This document shows, piece by piece, positions 20,425 to 29,107 of a stretch of 64,000 nucleotides of DNA. The position numbers and the translations under genes are program-made. Origin of the DNA: Brachybacterium sp. SGAir0954. Lineage in GTDB: Bacteria; Actinomycetota; Actinomycetes; Actinomycetales; Dermabacteraceae. Location: positions 2,294,001 to 2,358,000 of the forward strand of contig NZ_CP027295.1 of the NCBI RefSeq assembly GCF_005490785.1. Direction: 5' to 3'. The first letter of the stretch is position 1. The number at the start of each line of letters is the position of its first letter. The notes under the pieces were generated by a model. The model was not told where the DNA came from. It did no database searches and saw only the letters and a list, made by a program, of their open reading frames with translations.

Positions 20425-21282
20425 TCAGGCTGGATGCGCTCCGGACCCGGCCCACAGCCGCACCGCCGCATAGCTGCGCCACGGCCGCCAGCTCTCCACC
20501 ACCGCGGGGTCCTCACCCGCACCGGCGGCGACCATCGCCCGCTTCAGGACGGCGTCGGAGGCGGGGAAGGCGTCCGGATCGCTGCCCGCGCGGATCGCCG
20601 CGCAGGCGAGGGTCCAGGGTCCGATACCGGGCACCGCGGCGAGCTCCTCCGAGGTCGGCGCCCGGTCCGGGAGATCCGCGAACAGCGCGGCTGTCCCGAG
20701 CACCGTGCGGGTGCGGGACCGCGTGAGCCCGAGCTCGTCGCGCAGCCGATCGGGATCGACCCGGGCGAGCGCTCCGGGGCGAGGGAACCGGCGCAGCGGG
20801 CCGACGGGCGTCGCCGCCGTCCCCTCGCCGTGCGCCGCGAGCAGCCGGGAGCCGAACAGGCGGCCGGCCGCGAGGGAGACCTGCTGACCGAGGACGATGA
20901 GGACCACCGCCTCGAACGGATCCGGGTACCGGGTGATGCGCAGCCCGGGCCGCGCCGCGACCTGCGCGGCGAGCACGGGGGAGCGGGAGAGGTGAGCGTC
21001 GATCGGCGCGAGGTCCGCGTCGAGGTCGAACCAGCGGCGCACCTGGGCCTGCAGGTCCTCGAGCACGGCCGGGTCCTCGGCGGGGGTGCGCAAGGTGATG
21101 CCGTCCGGCCGCGGGGTGAGCGTGACGGGCACGGGGCCGGCTGGGCCGGTGAGGAGGCGGGTCAGGGCGCCGGCCTCCGGATCGAGATGGTCCAGGCCCG
21201 TGATCGTGTGCGCCGCGAGGGAGCCCCGCGCCGCGACGGCGTCGAGGGGCCCGCGGCAGGGGACGAGGATCTCGGTGCTCAG
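20425..21282 (-). CDS. alkA: AlkA-like DNA-3-methyladenine glycosylase II, probable CTG start
   Basis: 285 aa if read from CTG 21282. The HhH-GPD core holds LGQQVSLAAGR, VPGIGPWTLACAAIR and the catalytic Asp243 in FPASDAVLKR (compare FPGDD in E. coli AlkA). The enzyme excises alkylated purines. The first usual start is GTG 21132, which would cut the AlkA_N domain in half. Reading 50 codons further gives a natural domain start (PLDAVAARGSLAAHTITGLD), and the first codon there is CTG, overlapping the upstream MGMT stop as CTGA, like the ATGA/GTGA overlaps elsewhere. No ATG, GTG or TTG was found in frame for more than 100 bp further upstream. Confidence 0.8.
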   Translation of the reverse strand: MSTEILVPCRGPLDAVAARGSLAAHTITGLDHLDPEAGALTRLLTGPAGPVPVTLTPRPDGITLRTPAEDPAVLEDLQAQVRRWFDLDADLAPIDAHLSRSPVLAAQVAARPGLRITRYPDPFEAVVLIVLGQQVSLAAGRLFGSRLLAAHGEGTAATPVGPLRRFPRPGALARVDPDRLRDELGLTRSRTRTVLGTAALFADLPDRAPTSEELAAVPGIGPWTLACAAIRAGSDPDAFPASDAVLKRAMVAAGAGEDPAVVESWRPWRSYAAVRLWAGSGAHPA

Positions 21283-21791
21283 AACAGCCGCGCCCCGTCC
21301 TCCGCGGAGGGCTCCTCGAGGGCGAGCAGGGCCCGCTTGCGCTCGAGACCACCCGCGTAGCCGGTGAGGGAGCCGTCGGCCCCCACGACGCGGTGGCAGG
21401 GGACGATGATGCTGATCGGGTTGTGGCCGACGGCCTGGCCGACGCGCTGGGCGAGGCCCGGCCCGCCCAGCTCGCGGGCGATCTCGCCGTAGGTGATGGT
21501 CGTCCCGTAGGGGATCTCGCGCAGCCGGGCCCAGACCCGTTCGGAGAACTCGCCGCCGGCGGTGCGCACGGGCACGTCGAAGTCCGTGCGCTCCCCGTCG
21601 AGGTACTCGCCGATCTGGATCGCGACCGCGGAGAGCACGGGATCCTCGCCCGCGGCGACCTCGGGGCCCTCGCTGCCGGGGGCGAAGGGGTAGGTGTGGC
21701 CCGGGAAGTAGAGGCCCACGAGCGCGTCACCCTCGGCGAGGGTCGTGAGCGGGCCGAGGGTGCTCGGCAGGACGGCATGGCGTGCGGTCAT
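21279..21791 (-). CDS. ogt: Methylated-DNA--protein-cysteine methyltransferase (MGMT/Ogt)
   Basis: 170 aa. The acceptor site IVPCHRVVG is complete with Cys132, preceded by IPYGTTITYGEIA and the helix-turn-helix part. MGMT transfers the methyl group of O6-methylguanine to its own Cys once and is then spent. AGGAGG precedes the ATG; a TACCGT -10 box at 21821-21826 (minus strand) would give a leader of ~25 nt. It forms an alkylation-repair operon with the AlkA-like glycosylase downstream. No Ada-type regulator lies nearby. Confidence 0.92.
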   Translation of the reverse strand: MTARHAVLPSTLGPLTTLAEGDALVGLYFPGHTYPFAPGSEGPEVAAGEDPVLSAVAIQIGEYLDGERTDFDVPVRTAGGEFSERVWARLREIPYGTTITYGEIARELGGPGLAQRVGQAVGHNPISIIVPCHRVVGADGSLTGYAGGLERKRALLALEEPSAEDGARLF

Positions 21792-21929
21792 CGGGACCTC
21801 CTGGATCTCCGTCGTCATGCACGGTAGTCGCCTGCCGGCGCCGTCGTGTGAGGCGGGCACGTGAGGCGGTCGCCCGCCGTGGTGCACGCCCGTGGCGAAC
21901 GCCTCCCGGGGAGGGGTCCCGGGGACGCG

Positions 21930-21935
21930 TAAGAT
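21930..21935 (+). promoter_or_regulatory. -10 box TAAGAT of the hrcA operon
   Basis: TAAGAT fits TANNNT; its last base is the first base of the CIRCE element, so HrcA binding would cover the transcription start region (~21942). Confidence 0.5.
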
Positions 21936-21961
21936 TGGCACTCGGTGGCCCCGGGTGCCAG
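21935..21961 (+). promoter_or_regulatory. CIRCE operator (HrcA binding site)
   Basis: TTGGCACTC, exactly 9 spacer bases, then GGGTGCCAG. The consensus is TTAGCACTC-N9-GAGTGCTAA: the left half matches 8 of 9 and the right half 6 of 9, and the two halves are complementary at 7 of 9 positions. Its place directly before hrcA and over the -10 box supports classical HrcA autoregulation. Confidence 0.8.
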
Positions 21962-22022
21962 CGTCCCGCCGGCGCCCCGCAGCACGGCCGCATCACGGCA
22001 CCACCGCACACGGACCAGGGAG

Positions 22023-23033
22023 GTGAGAGGGACGGATCCCCGCAAGCTGCAGATCCTCGGCGCGATCGTCGAGGACTACGTCGCGACCCGCGAGCCCGTC
22101 GGCTCGAAGTCCCTGCTCGAACGGCACGAGCTCGGCGTCTCCGCCGCGACCGTGCGCAACGACATGTCCGCCCTCGAGGAGGAGGGGCTCATCACGCAGC
22201 CCCACACCTCCGCCGGCCGCGTCCCCACGGACAAGGGCTACCGCGCCTTCGTCGACCACGTCGCGGCGATCAAGCCGCTCTCCACCCCCGAGCGCCGCGC
22301 GATCCGTGCGCTGCTCGAGGACTCCGGCGACGTCGAGGAGCTGCTCGCCCGCACGGTGCGGCTGCTCGCCCAGCTCACCCAGCAGGTCGCCATGGTCCAG
22401 TACCCGGCCCGCCGGCAGGCCCGCATCCGCCACGTGGAGCTCGTGAAGGTCGCCGAGTCCCTGCTGCTGGTCGTGCTCATCACCGAGTCCGGCCGCGTGG
22501 ACCAGCGCACGATCCCCGTCACCCCGGGGCGCTCCGCGGAGCACTACGCGGGCATGCGCGATGCGCTGAACCGGGCGGTCGCGGGCCGTGAGGTCACCGA
22601 TCTCGCCGCCCCGCTCGGGGAGCTGCTCGAGACCGTGCCGCCGATCGACCGTCCGGCGGTCGTGGAGGTCTCCGAGGCGCTGGTCGCGCTCGCGGCGAGC
22701 CGCGCCGAGGGCCGGATCATGATGGCCGGCACCGCCAACCTGGCGCGCTCCGCCGAGGACTTCTCCCGGGACGTCGAGCCGCTGCTCGACGTGCTCGAGG
22801 AGCAGCTCGTGCTGCTGCGGCTGTTCACCGAGATGCACGCCTCCCCGGGCGCGGTCGAGGTGCGCATCGGCTCCGAGCTGCGCGACCAGGCGCTGAACCA
22901 GGCCGCGGTCGTGGGCGCCGGCTACGGGGCGGGATCGCACGTCGCGATCCTGGGCCCCTCCCGCATGGACTACGTCACCGGGATCTCAACCGTGCAGGCG
23001 ATCGCCCGCTACGTCTCCCGCTTCCTCGCATGA
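22023..23033 (+). CDS. hrcA: Heat-inducible transcription repressor HrcA
   Basis: 336 aa from GTG 22023. The N-terminal winged helix is clear: [20 protein letters not shown] then [19 protein letters not shown] and [15 protein letters not shown]. HrcA represses chaperone genes at CIRCE sites. The start is uncertain: AGGGAG abuts the GTG at 22023, while GTG 21945 would add 26 residues and lies inside the CIRCE spacer. Family members begin about where the 22023 start places the first residue. dnaJ and rsmE follow in the same direction. Confidence 0.9.
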   Translation: MRGTDPRKLQILGAIVEDYVATREPVGSKSLLERHELGVSAATVRNDMSALEEEGLITQPHTSAGRVPTDKGYRAFVDHVAAIKPLSTPERRAIRALLEDSGDVEELLARTVRLLAQLTQQVAMVQYPARRQARIRHVELVKVAESLLLVVLITESGRVDQRTIPVTPGRSAEHYAGMRDALNRAVAGREVTDLAAPLGELLETVPPIDRPAVVEVSEALVALAASRAEGRIMMAGTANLARSAEDFSRDVEPLLDVLEEQLVLLRLFTEMHASPGAVEVRIGSELRDQALNQAAVVGAGYGAGSHVAILGPSRMDYVTGISTVQAIARYVSRFLA

Positions 23034-23079
23034 CCCTCCTCCTGAACGCACCCCTCCCGACCACGCAAGGACCCACCAG

Positions 23080-24222
23080 GTGAACGACGACTACTACGAG
23101 CTCCTCGGCGTCTCGAAGGACGCCACCACCGAGGAGATCAAGAAGGCGTACCGGAAGCTCGCCCGCTCCCTCCACCCGGACGTCAACCCGGACCCGGAGG
23201 CCGCCGAGAAGTTCAAGAAGGTCTCCCAGGCCTACGAGACGCTCTCCCACGAGGACAAGCGCCGCCAGTACGACATGGGCGGCGGCCCGGGCATGGGCGG
23301 CGCCGGGTTCGGCGGCTTCGGCGGCGCGGGCGGCTTCGACATGGGCGACATCTTCGACATGTTCGCCGGGGCCGCGGGCATGGGCGGCCGCGGTCGCGGC
23401 CAGGGCCCGATCCCGCGCCGCCGCCGGGGCGGTGACGTGCTGCGCCGCGCCACGATCGACCTCCGCGACGTGGTCTTCGGCTCCGAGCAGAAGGTCTCCT
23501 ACCGCACCGCCGTGCTCTGCGAGCGCTGCGACGGCTCCTGCAGCGAGCCGGGCACGAGCCCCACCCGCTGCACCGCCTGCAACGGCTCCGGCCACGTGCA
23601 GCGCGTCGCCCAGTCGCTCCTCGGCCAGATGGTGACCATGGCGCCCTGCCCCACCTGCGAGGGCCACGGCGACGTCATCGAGTCGCCCTGCACGGCCTGC
23701 TCCGGCCACGGCCGGATCTCCCAGCAGCGCGAGGTCACCGTCCGCATCCCCTCGGGCGTCGAGACCGGCACCCGGATCCAGCTGCGCGGCGAGGGCGAGG
23801 TGGGCGAGGCCGGGGGCCCCGCCGGCGACCTCTTCGTCGAGCTCTCGGTCAACGACCACGAGACCTTCGCACGCTCGGGCGACGACCTCGTCACGACCCT
23901 CGCGGTCCCGATGACCTCCGCGGCGCTCGGCGCGACGATCCCGCTCGAGACCTTCGACGGCGTCCAGCAGGTGGAGATCCGCGCCGGCTCCCAGCCCGGC
24001 GAGGAGTTCGTGCTCAAGGGCCTCGGCGTCACGCCGCTGCGTCGCGAGCGCCGTGGTGACATCCGCGTCGTGCTCGACGTCGATGTGCCCTCCTCGCTCA
24101 CGGACGAGCAGCGTGACCTGCTCGAGCAGTTCGCGGCGCTGCGCGGCGACGAGGCGGACCGCCCCAGCCCGCGTGCGCACGGCCCGTTCGCGAAGCTCCG
24201 CGAGCGCCTGCGCGACCTCTGA
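23080..24222 (+). CDS. dnaJ: Chaperone DnaJ
   Basis: 380 aa. It has a J domain with HPD at 32-34, a Gly/Phe/Met-rich linker (~66-110), four zinc-binding CxxC motifs at 147-150, 164-167, 190-193 and 204-207, and two C-terminal beta domains. The first repeat reads CERCDGSC where the usual repeat is CxxCxGxG. DnaJ stimulates the DnaK ATPase and delivers clients. The linkage to hrcA under CIRCE indicates the DnaJ2 type found with hrcA in actinobacteria, separate from dnaK-grpE-dnaJ1. The GTG start follows AAGG. Confidence 0.94.
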   Translation: MNDDYYELLGVSKDATTEEIKKAYRKLARSLHPDVNPDPEAAEKFKKVSQAYETLSHEDKRRQYDMGGGPGMGGAGFGGFGGAGGFDMGDIFDMFAGAAGMGGRGRGQGPIPRRRRGGDVLRRATIDLRDVVFGSEQKVSYRTAVLCERCDGSCSEPGTSPTRCTACNGSGHVQRVAQSLLGQMVTMAPCPTCEGHGDVIESPCTACSGHGRISQQREVTVRIPSGVETGTRIQLRGEGEVGEAGGPAGDLFVELSVNDHETFARSGDDLVTTLAVPMTSAALGATIPLETFDGVQQVEIRAGSQPGEEFVLKGLGVTPLRRERRGDIRVVLDVDVPSSLTDEQRDLLEQFAALRGDEADRPSPRAHGPFAKLRERLRDL

Positions 24223-24266
24223 GCCGCGCAGCGCGCTGACCCCCGATCCCGGCACCTGGAGCGGAC

Positions 24267-25052
24267 ATGCCCACCACGCCCCCCGGATTCCTGATCCTCG
24301 ACGACGCCCTCGAGGGCGCCGCGGAGGGTGATGCGCTCACCCTCGACGGCGAGGAGGGTCGCCACGCCGCGAAGGTCGCCCGGATCGGCGTGGGGGAGCA
24401 GGTGCTCCTCACCGACGGCCCGGGCCGCCAGGTCCTCGCCGAGGTCACCGCCGCGGCCAAGGAGCAGCTCAGGCTGCGCCTGCTCGGCGATCCGAGCGCC
24501 CCGGCCCCGCGGCTCCCGCGGCTCGCCCTCGTGCAGGCGCTCGCGACGGGCGGGCGCGACGAGCAGGCGGTCGAGTCCGCGACCGAGCTCGGCGCGGATC
24601 GCATCGTGCCGTGGATCGCGGAGCGCTCCGTCTCCGTGTGGCGCGGGGAGAAGCTGCGCAAGGGCCGTGCCCGCTGGCAGGGCACCGTCCGCGCGGCGGT
24701 CAAGCAGTGCCGGCGACCGGGCATCCCCGAGGTCGACGAGCCCGTCGCCACCGCCGCCCTCGCCGAGCAGGTCGCCGCGACGACCGCCTCGGGCGGGATC
24801 GTGCTCGTCCTGCACGAGCAGGAGTCGGTGGGGCTCATGTCGCTCGTCGCCGAGCTCCGCCATGCCGGGGGAGCTGTGCCCGAGATCGTCGTGGTGGTGG
24901 GCCCCGAGGGCGGCATCGCCCCCGCTGAGCTCGACCGGCTCCGCTCTGCGGGCGCCCGCTCCGTGCTGCTGGGACCCGAGGTGCTGCGCTCGTCGACCGC
25001 CGGACCCGCCGCGCTCGCGGTGCTGAGCACGCTCGTGGGTCGCTGGGGCTGA
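24267..25052 (+). CDS. rsmE: 16S rRNA (uracil1498-N3)-methyltransferase RsmE
   Basis: 261 aa. SPOUT-fold features are present: an N-terminal PUA-like domain (GEEGRHAAKVARIGVGEQVLLTDG), then ALATGGRDEQAVESATELGADRI broken by the usual basic segment, and the SAM-binding knot motif VVVGPEGGIAPAEL. The enzyme methylates N3 of U1498 in 16S rRNA. dnaJ-rsmE order is common among Gram-positive bacteria. A hairpin at 25204-25238 ends the operon. Confidence 0.93.
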   Translation: MPTTPPGFLILDDALEGAAEGDALTLDGEEGRHAAKVARIGVGEQVLLTDGPGRQVLAEVTAAAKEQLRLRLLGDPSAPAPRLPRLALVQALATGGRDEQAVESATELGADRIVPWIAERSVSVWRGEKLRKGRARWQGTVRAAVKQCRRPGIPEVDEPVATAALAEQVAATTASGGIVLVLHEQESVGLMSLVAELRHAGGAVPEIVVVVGPEGGIAPAELDRLRSAGARSVLLGPEVLRSSTAGPAALAVLSTLVGRWG

Positions 25053-25203
25053 TCCCGCACTCGGCGGGAATCGGGAGAGCGACGGCCGGAGGGGCCATCG
25101 CGTGGTTGCTCGCCGCACTCCCGTCCGCTCCTGCTGGTGCTCGGCGTCGTCGTCTTCACCCGCCTCTCCCAGCACATGGCACGCGCCCCGGCCACGGAGC
25201 GCC

Positions 25204-25238
25204 CAGGACCCCGCCGGCTCGTGGCCGACGGGGTCCTG
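25204..25238. terminator. Bidirectional hairpin after rsmE
   Basis: CAGGACCCCG pairs with CGGGGTCCTG, and an inner CGGC with GCCG. It lies between rsmE and the convergent FMN reductase gene. The preceding 150 bp hold no gene I can support. Confidence 0.7.
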
Positions 25239-25257
25239 AGTGATGAGGGAGTCGCGG

Positions 25258-25803
25258 TCAGACGGCGGCGGCCTGCAGGGCCTTCGCGGTCGCGGCCTCG
25301 AGGCCGGCGGTGAGCGCGGCGGCCTTCTCCTCGCGGGCGGTGATCTCGCCCTCCACGGAGAGGTCCTCGCCGAAGCCGAGGCCGATCTCGGCGACGACGT
25401 CCGCACCCACGCGGCGCATGAGGGCGCCCAGGTGGCCGAGCACCTCGGCGGCGTCCATCCAGCCGTAGCCGACGATCACGGTGGGCAGCTCGGCCCACTC
25501 GGTGTACAGCCAGTCCACGGCGTTCTTGAGCGCGCCGGTGTAGGAGCCGTTGTACTGCGGGGTCACGATCACGATCGCGTCGAGGGCGCCGATCCGCTCG
25601 GCCCAGGCCTGACCGTGGGCGGTCGTGGGGCGGGCACCGGACTTCGGGGCGTGGGGTTCGTCGAAGGCGGGGAGCACCTCGGCGGCGAGATCGATGAGGT
25701 CGATCTCGACGTCGGTCGGGACGGACTCGCGCACCCACTGGGTGACGGAGTCGGAGACGCGGTTCGGGCGGGCGCTGGAGACGAGGATTCCGAGCTTTGT
25801 CAT
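25258..25803 (-). CDS. NADPH-dependent FMN reductase-like oxidoreductase
   Basis: 181 aa flavodoxin fold. LGILVSSARPNRVSD is the phosphate-binding loop, and TPQYNGSYTGALKNAVDWLY is the flavin-binding signature of the NADPH-dependent FMN reductase family. Members reduce quinones, azo dyes or chromate, or supply reduced flavin; the substrate cannot be told from sequence. It is a single gene with no evident partner, next to the HIT gene on the opposite strand. Confidence 0.85.
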   Translation of the reverse strand: MTKLGILVSSARPNRVSDSVTQWVRESVPTDVEIDLIDLAAEVLPAFDEPHAPKSGARPTTAHGQAWAERIGALDAIVIVTPQYNGSYTGALKNAVDWLYTEWAELPTVIVGYGWMDAAEVLGHLGALMRRVGADVVAEIGLGFGEDLSVEGEITAREEKAAALTAGLEAATAKALQAAAV

Positions 25804-25865
25804 GGTGACCAGAACTCCGCGGCGGCCTCATCTGTTCCCGGATCCGGCGCGAGCTGCGTCACGCG

Positions 25866-25871
25866 TAGACT
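25866..25871 (+). promoter_or_regulatory. -10 box TAGACT of the HIT-phoH-ybeY operon
   Basis: TAGACT fits TANNNT and ends 6 nt before the ATG of the HIT gene, pointing to a leaderless transcript. Confidence 0.5.
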
Positions 25872-25877
25872 CGAGGC

Positions 25878-26252
25878 ATGAGCTCCACGACCCCCGGTGC
25901 CGCCCCGCACGCCGACCCGGACTGCGTCTTCTGCCGGATCGTCGCCGGCGAGATCCCCGCGGACCGCGTCCACGAGGACGACGCCGTGATCGCCTTCCGC
26001 GACCTGAGCCCCCAGGCGCCCCTGCACGTGCTCGTCGTGCCGCGCGCGCATTCCCGCGACGTCCGCGAGCTCGCCGCGGAACCCGCCCTGCTCGCCCATG
26101 TCGCCGAGGTCGCCGGCCGCGTCGCCGCCGAGCACACCGACGACGGCGACTTCCGCCTGATCTTCAACACCGGCGAGAACGCCGGCCAGACCGTCTTCCA
26201 CGTGCACGCGCACGTCCTCGCGGGCGGGACGCTCGCAGAAGGAGCGATGTGA
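25878..26252 (+). CDS. HIT family nucleotide hydrolase
   Basis: 124 aa. The histidine triad HVHAHV (His108, 110, 112) is present, with CVFC (Cys16, Cys19) as a probable zinc pair and FRDLSPQAPLHVLVVP in the core. This is the small bacterial HinT-like type that hydrolyses adenosine 5'-phosphoramidates. Its stop overlaps the start of the phoH-like gene. HIT-phoH-ybeY is a frequent order in actinobacteria. Confidence 0.92.
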   Translation: MSSTTPGAAPHADPDCVFCRIVAGEIPADRVHEDDAVIAFRDLSPQAPLHVLVVPRAHSRDVRELAAEPALLAHVAEVAGRVAAEHTDDGDFRLIFNTGENAGQTVFHVHAHVLAGGTLAEGAM

Positions 26253-27310
26253 CCAGCTCGACCGATGGACTCACCCCGCCTCCCGGCACCACCCCCGAGG
26301 TGCAGGAGCGGCGGCTCGCGATCCCCGACCACCTCAGCCCCTTCCAGGTGCTGGGCGAGAACGACCAGGCCCTCGCCGCCCTCGAGGACGCCGTCCCCGG
26401 GACCGACGTCCACGTGCGCGGCCACCAGGTGACCCTGCGCGGCACCGGCGACGCCCTGCGCCGCAGCGAGCACATCATGCGCAGCCTCATCGAGCTCGCC
26501 GCGACCGGCCAGGCCGTCACCGCCGAGGCCGTCCAGCGCGCCGCCGCGCTCTACGGCGACGAGCGGGCCCAGGGCGAGCAGCTCGAGCGGGTCCTCTCCC
26601 GCACGATCCTCTCCTCGCGCGGCAAGAGCATCCGACCCAAGACCCTCGGCCAGCGCGAGTACATCGAGGCGATCGACACCTCGACGATCACCTTCGGCAT
26701 CGGTCCCGCGGGCACGGGCAAGACCTACCTCGCCGTGGCGATGGCGGTCCAGCAGCTGCTCTCGCAGCGCGTGCAGCGGATCATCCTCACCCGCCCCGCG
26801 GTCGAGGCGGGGGAGCGGCTGGGCTTCCTGCCCGGTGGGCTCAACGAGAAGATCGACCCGTACCTGCGGCCGCTGTACGACGCCCTGCACGACATGCTCG
26901 ATCCCGAGTCGATCCCGCGGCTCATGGGCGCCGGCACGATCGAGGTCGCCCCGCTCGCGTACATGCGTGGTCGCACCCTGAACGATGCCTTCATCATCCT
27001 CGACGAGGCGCAGAACACGACGCCCGAGCAGATGAAGATGTTCCTCACTCGCCTCGGCTTCAACTCGACCATGGTCGTCACCGGCGACGTCACCCAGGTG
27101 GACCTGCCGAGCGGCCACAAGTCCGGTCTGCGGGTGGTCGAGCAGGTGCTCCAGGGCGTCGAGGACATCTCCTTCTGCCACCTCTCGCCGCGGGACGTGG
27201 TGCGCCACCGTCTCGTGAGCGACATCGTCGAGGCCTACGGGCGCTGGGAGATCGGCCCGGGCGGGAACCGCGACTCCCGCCACCGCGGCGGGAAGGGCGG
27301 TCAGCGATGA
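26249..27310 (+). CDS. PhoH-like ATPase
   Basis: 353 aa, from a GTG overlapping the HIT stop, with AGAAGGAG upstream. Walker A is GPAGTGKT at 152-159, Walker B is AFIILDEAQ (~244-252), and MVVTGDVTQVDLP is the PhoH sensor region. A KH-like N-terminal part precedes the ATPase. PhoH proteins are RNA-helicase-related ATPases; linkage to ybeY suggests an RNA processing or ribosome quality role. The C-terminus is a short Arg/Gly/His-rich tail. Confidence 0.92.
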   Translation: MTSSTDGLTPPPGTTPEVQERRLAIPDHLSPFQVLGENDQALAALEDAVPGTDVHVRGHQVTLRGTGDALRRSEHIMRSLIELAATGQAVTAEAVQRAAALYGDERAQGEQLERVLSRTILSSRGKSIRPKTLGQREYIEAIDTSTITFGIGPAGTGKTYLAVAMAVQQLLSQRVQRIILTRPAVEAGERLGFLPGGLNEKIDPYLRPLYDALHDMLDPESIPRLMGAGTIEVAPLAYMRGRTLNDAFIILDEAQNTTPEQMKMFLTRLGFNSTMVVTGDVTQVDLPSGHKSGLRVVEQVLQGVEDISFCHLSPRDVVRHRLVSDIVEAYGRWEIGPGGNRDSRHRGGKGGQR

Positions 27311-27768
27311 GCATCGAGGTGCGCAACGAGACCACCGCCGTCGTCGAGGAGACCGAGTTCGTCGAGCTCGCCCGCTTCGTCTTCGAGTCGATGCACCTGC
27401 ACCCGGCGACCGAGCTGTCGATCATCCTCATCGACGAGCAGGCCATGGAGCGCCTCCACGTGCAGTGGCTGGATCTTCCCGGCCCCACGGACGTCATGAG
27501 CTTCCCGATGGACGAGCTCACCCCCGGCTCCGCCGAGCATCCCGCGCCCGAGGGTCTGCTCGGCGACGTCGTGCTGTGCCCCTCGGTCGCCGCGAAGCAG
27601 GCGGCGGAGGCCGGCCACAGCACCGTCGAGGAGCTGCTGCTGCTCACCGTGCACTCGATCCTCCACCTGCTGGGCTACGACCACATGGAGGCGGAGGAGC
27701 GCAAGGTCATGTTCGACCTGCAGCGCACCCTGCTGCTCACCTTCCTCGCCTCGCGGCCCGGATCCTGA
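27307..27768 (+). CDS. ybeY: Endoribonuclease YbeY
   Basis: 153 aa. The zinc site HSILHLLGYDH (His116, His120, His126) is intact and PTDVMSFP is the second family motif. YbeY acts in 16S rRNA 3' end maturation and late 70S quality control. The ATG overlaps the phoH stop by 4 bp. Confidence 0.95.
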   Translation: MSIEVRNETTAVVEETEFVELARFVFESMHLHPATELSIILIDEQAMERLHVQWLDLPGPTDVMSFPMDELTPGSAEHPAPEGLLGDVVLCPSVAAKQAAEAGHSTVEELLLLTVHSILHLLGYDHMEAEERKVMFDLQRTLLLTFLASRPGS

Positions 27769-27784
27769 GGACCCCGCCCACCCC

Positions 27785-29107
27785 ATGACCGCGGACCTCC
27801 TCACCCCGCTCGCCCTCGCCGCCCTGGCGGTCCTCGGCGCCGTCGTCGCCGCGGTGCTCGCCGCCGCGGACTCCGCGCACCGCTCCGTCACCCGGCAGGA
27901 CGTCACCGGCGTCCTCGAGGAGCAGCCCGACGAGGCCGCGGCGCAGGTGCGGCGGCAGTACGAGGACGCCGGGCGCACCCTCGCCTCGGTGGGCATCGGC
28001 ACCGTGCTCGGCGAGACGCTCGCGACGGGCGCGGCGACCGCGGCGCTCGTACTCGTGCTCGAGGGCTGGGTGCTCCCGCTGATCATCGGGGTGCTCGGCA
28101 GCGCGCTCGTGCTGTTCTGCGCCGCGTCCGTCGCGGGCCGCACCGTGGGCCGTCGCCGCTCCGCCCGGGTCATCGTCTCGACCCGTCACGCGACCGCCGC
28201 CGCCCGCGTGCTGCTCTGGCCGGTCGCCGGGGCGCTGCTGCGGATCGGGGCGACCGTGACCCCGGGCGTCGCCGAGGACCCGTACGAGGCCGCCGCCGCG
28301 GCCCGCCGCGGTGTGGACCGCGCGCTCGAGAACGAGCACCTCCGCTCCGACGAGCGCTCGATGATCCACGGCGTCTTCGAGCTCGGCGGGACCATGGTGC
28401 GTGAGCTCATGGTGCCGCGCACGGACATGGTCACCGTCCCGGCGGACGGCACGGCGGAGGCCGCCATGCGGCTGTTCGTGCGCTCCGGCTTCTCCCGCGT
28501 CCCCGTCGTGGGGGACGACGTCGACGACCTGCGCGGCATGCTCTACGTCAAGGACGTCATGCGCACGATCCACGCGCCGCGCGACCCCCGGCCCGGCCGG
28601 CCCGTCTCCGAGATCATGCGACCGGCCCGCTTCGTGCCCGAGTTCGTCCCCGCGGACGAGGTCCTGCGGCAGATGCAGGCGAGCCGCGTGCACATCTCGA
28701 TCGTCGTCGACGAGTACGGCGGAGTCTCCGGGATCGTCACGATCGAGGATATCGTCGAGGAGATCGTGGGCGAGATCGCCGACGAGCACGACCGCGTCGA
28801 GCCCGAGATCGAGGAGGTCGAGCCCGGCACGTTCCGGGTCCCGGCCCGCGCCGGCGTCGGCGAGGTCGGCGAGATCTTCGGCCTCGACATCGACGACGAG
28901 GACGTCGACAGCGTCGGCGGCCTGCTCGGCAAGGTCCTCGGCCAGGTCCCGATCGTCGGCTCCTCGGGCGAGGCCCACGGCCTGCGGCTCGAGGCGGAGG
29001 CCACCTCCGGGCGCCGCAAGCGCCTCTCCACCCTTCTCGTCTCGCGGGCCCCGCGCCCCGGCGACGACCACCACCCGTCCCCTCCGGAGGATCCCGATGA
29101 CCGCTGA
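27785..29107 (+). CDS. CorC/HlyC-type CBS-domain membrane transporter
   Basis: 440 aa. An N-terminal membrane region (~1-150; three or four hydrophobic helices, DUF21/CNNM-like) leads to a CBS pair (~200-330; VRELMVPRTDMVTVPAD, GMLYVKDVM, DEYGGVSGIVTIEDIVEEIVG) and a CorC_HlyC domain (~345-420). Family members are implicated in magnesium or cobalt efflux. Position between ybeY and era is conserved in many bacteria. The tail overlaps the era start by 11 bp. Confidence 0.9.
   Translation: MTADLLTPLALAALAVLGAVVAAVLAAADSAHRSVTRQDVTGVLEEQPDEAAAQVRRQYEDAGRTLASVGIGTVLGETLATGAATAALVLVLEGWVLPLIIGVLGSALVLFCAASVAGRTVGRRRSARVIVSTRHATAAARVLLWPVAGALLRIGATVTPGVAEDPYEAAAAARRGVDRALENEHLRSDERSMIHGVFELGGTMVRELMVPRTDMVTVPADGTAEAAMRLFVRSGFSRVPVVGDDVDDLRGMLYVKDVMRTIHAPRDPRPGRPVSEIMRPARFVPEFVPADEVLRQMQASRVHISIVVDEYGGVSGIVTIEDIVEEIVGEIADEHDRVEPEIEEVEPGTFRVPARAGVGEVGEIFGLDIDDEDVDSVGGLLGKVLGQVPIVGSSGEAHGLRLEAEATSGRRKRLSTLLVSRAPRPGDDHHPSPPEDPDDR

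Noticed and set aside
21945-23033. Longer HrcA form from GTG 21945
   Set aside because: The start would lie inside the CIRCE spacer and adds 26 residues not typical of the family.
25053-25203. Hydrophobic stretch LLLVLGVVVFTRLSQHMAR in one frame after rsmE, suggesting a small membrane protein
   Set aside because: No start codon with a ribosome site in that frame, and the hydrophobic part is split between frames; it may be a decayed gene but the evidence is too thin.
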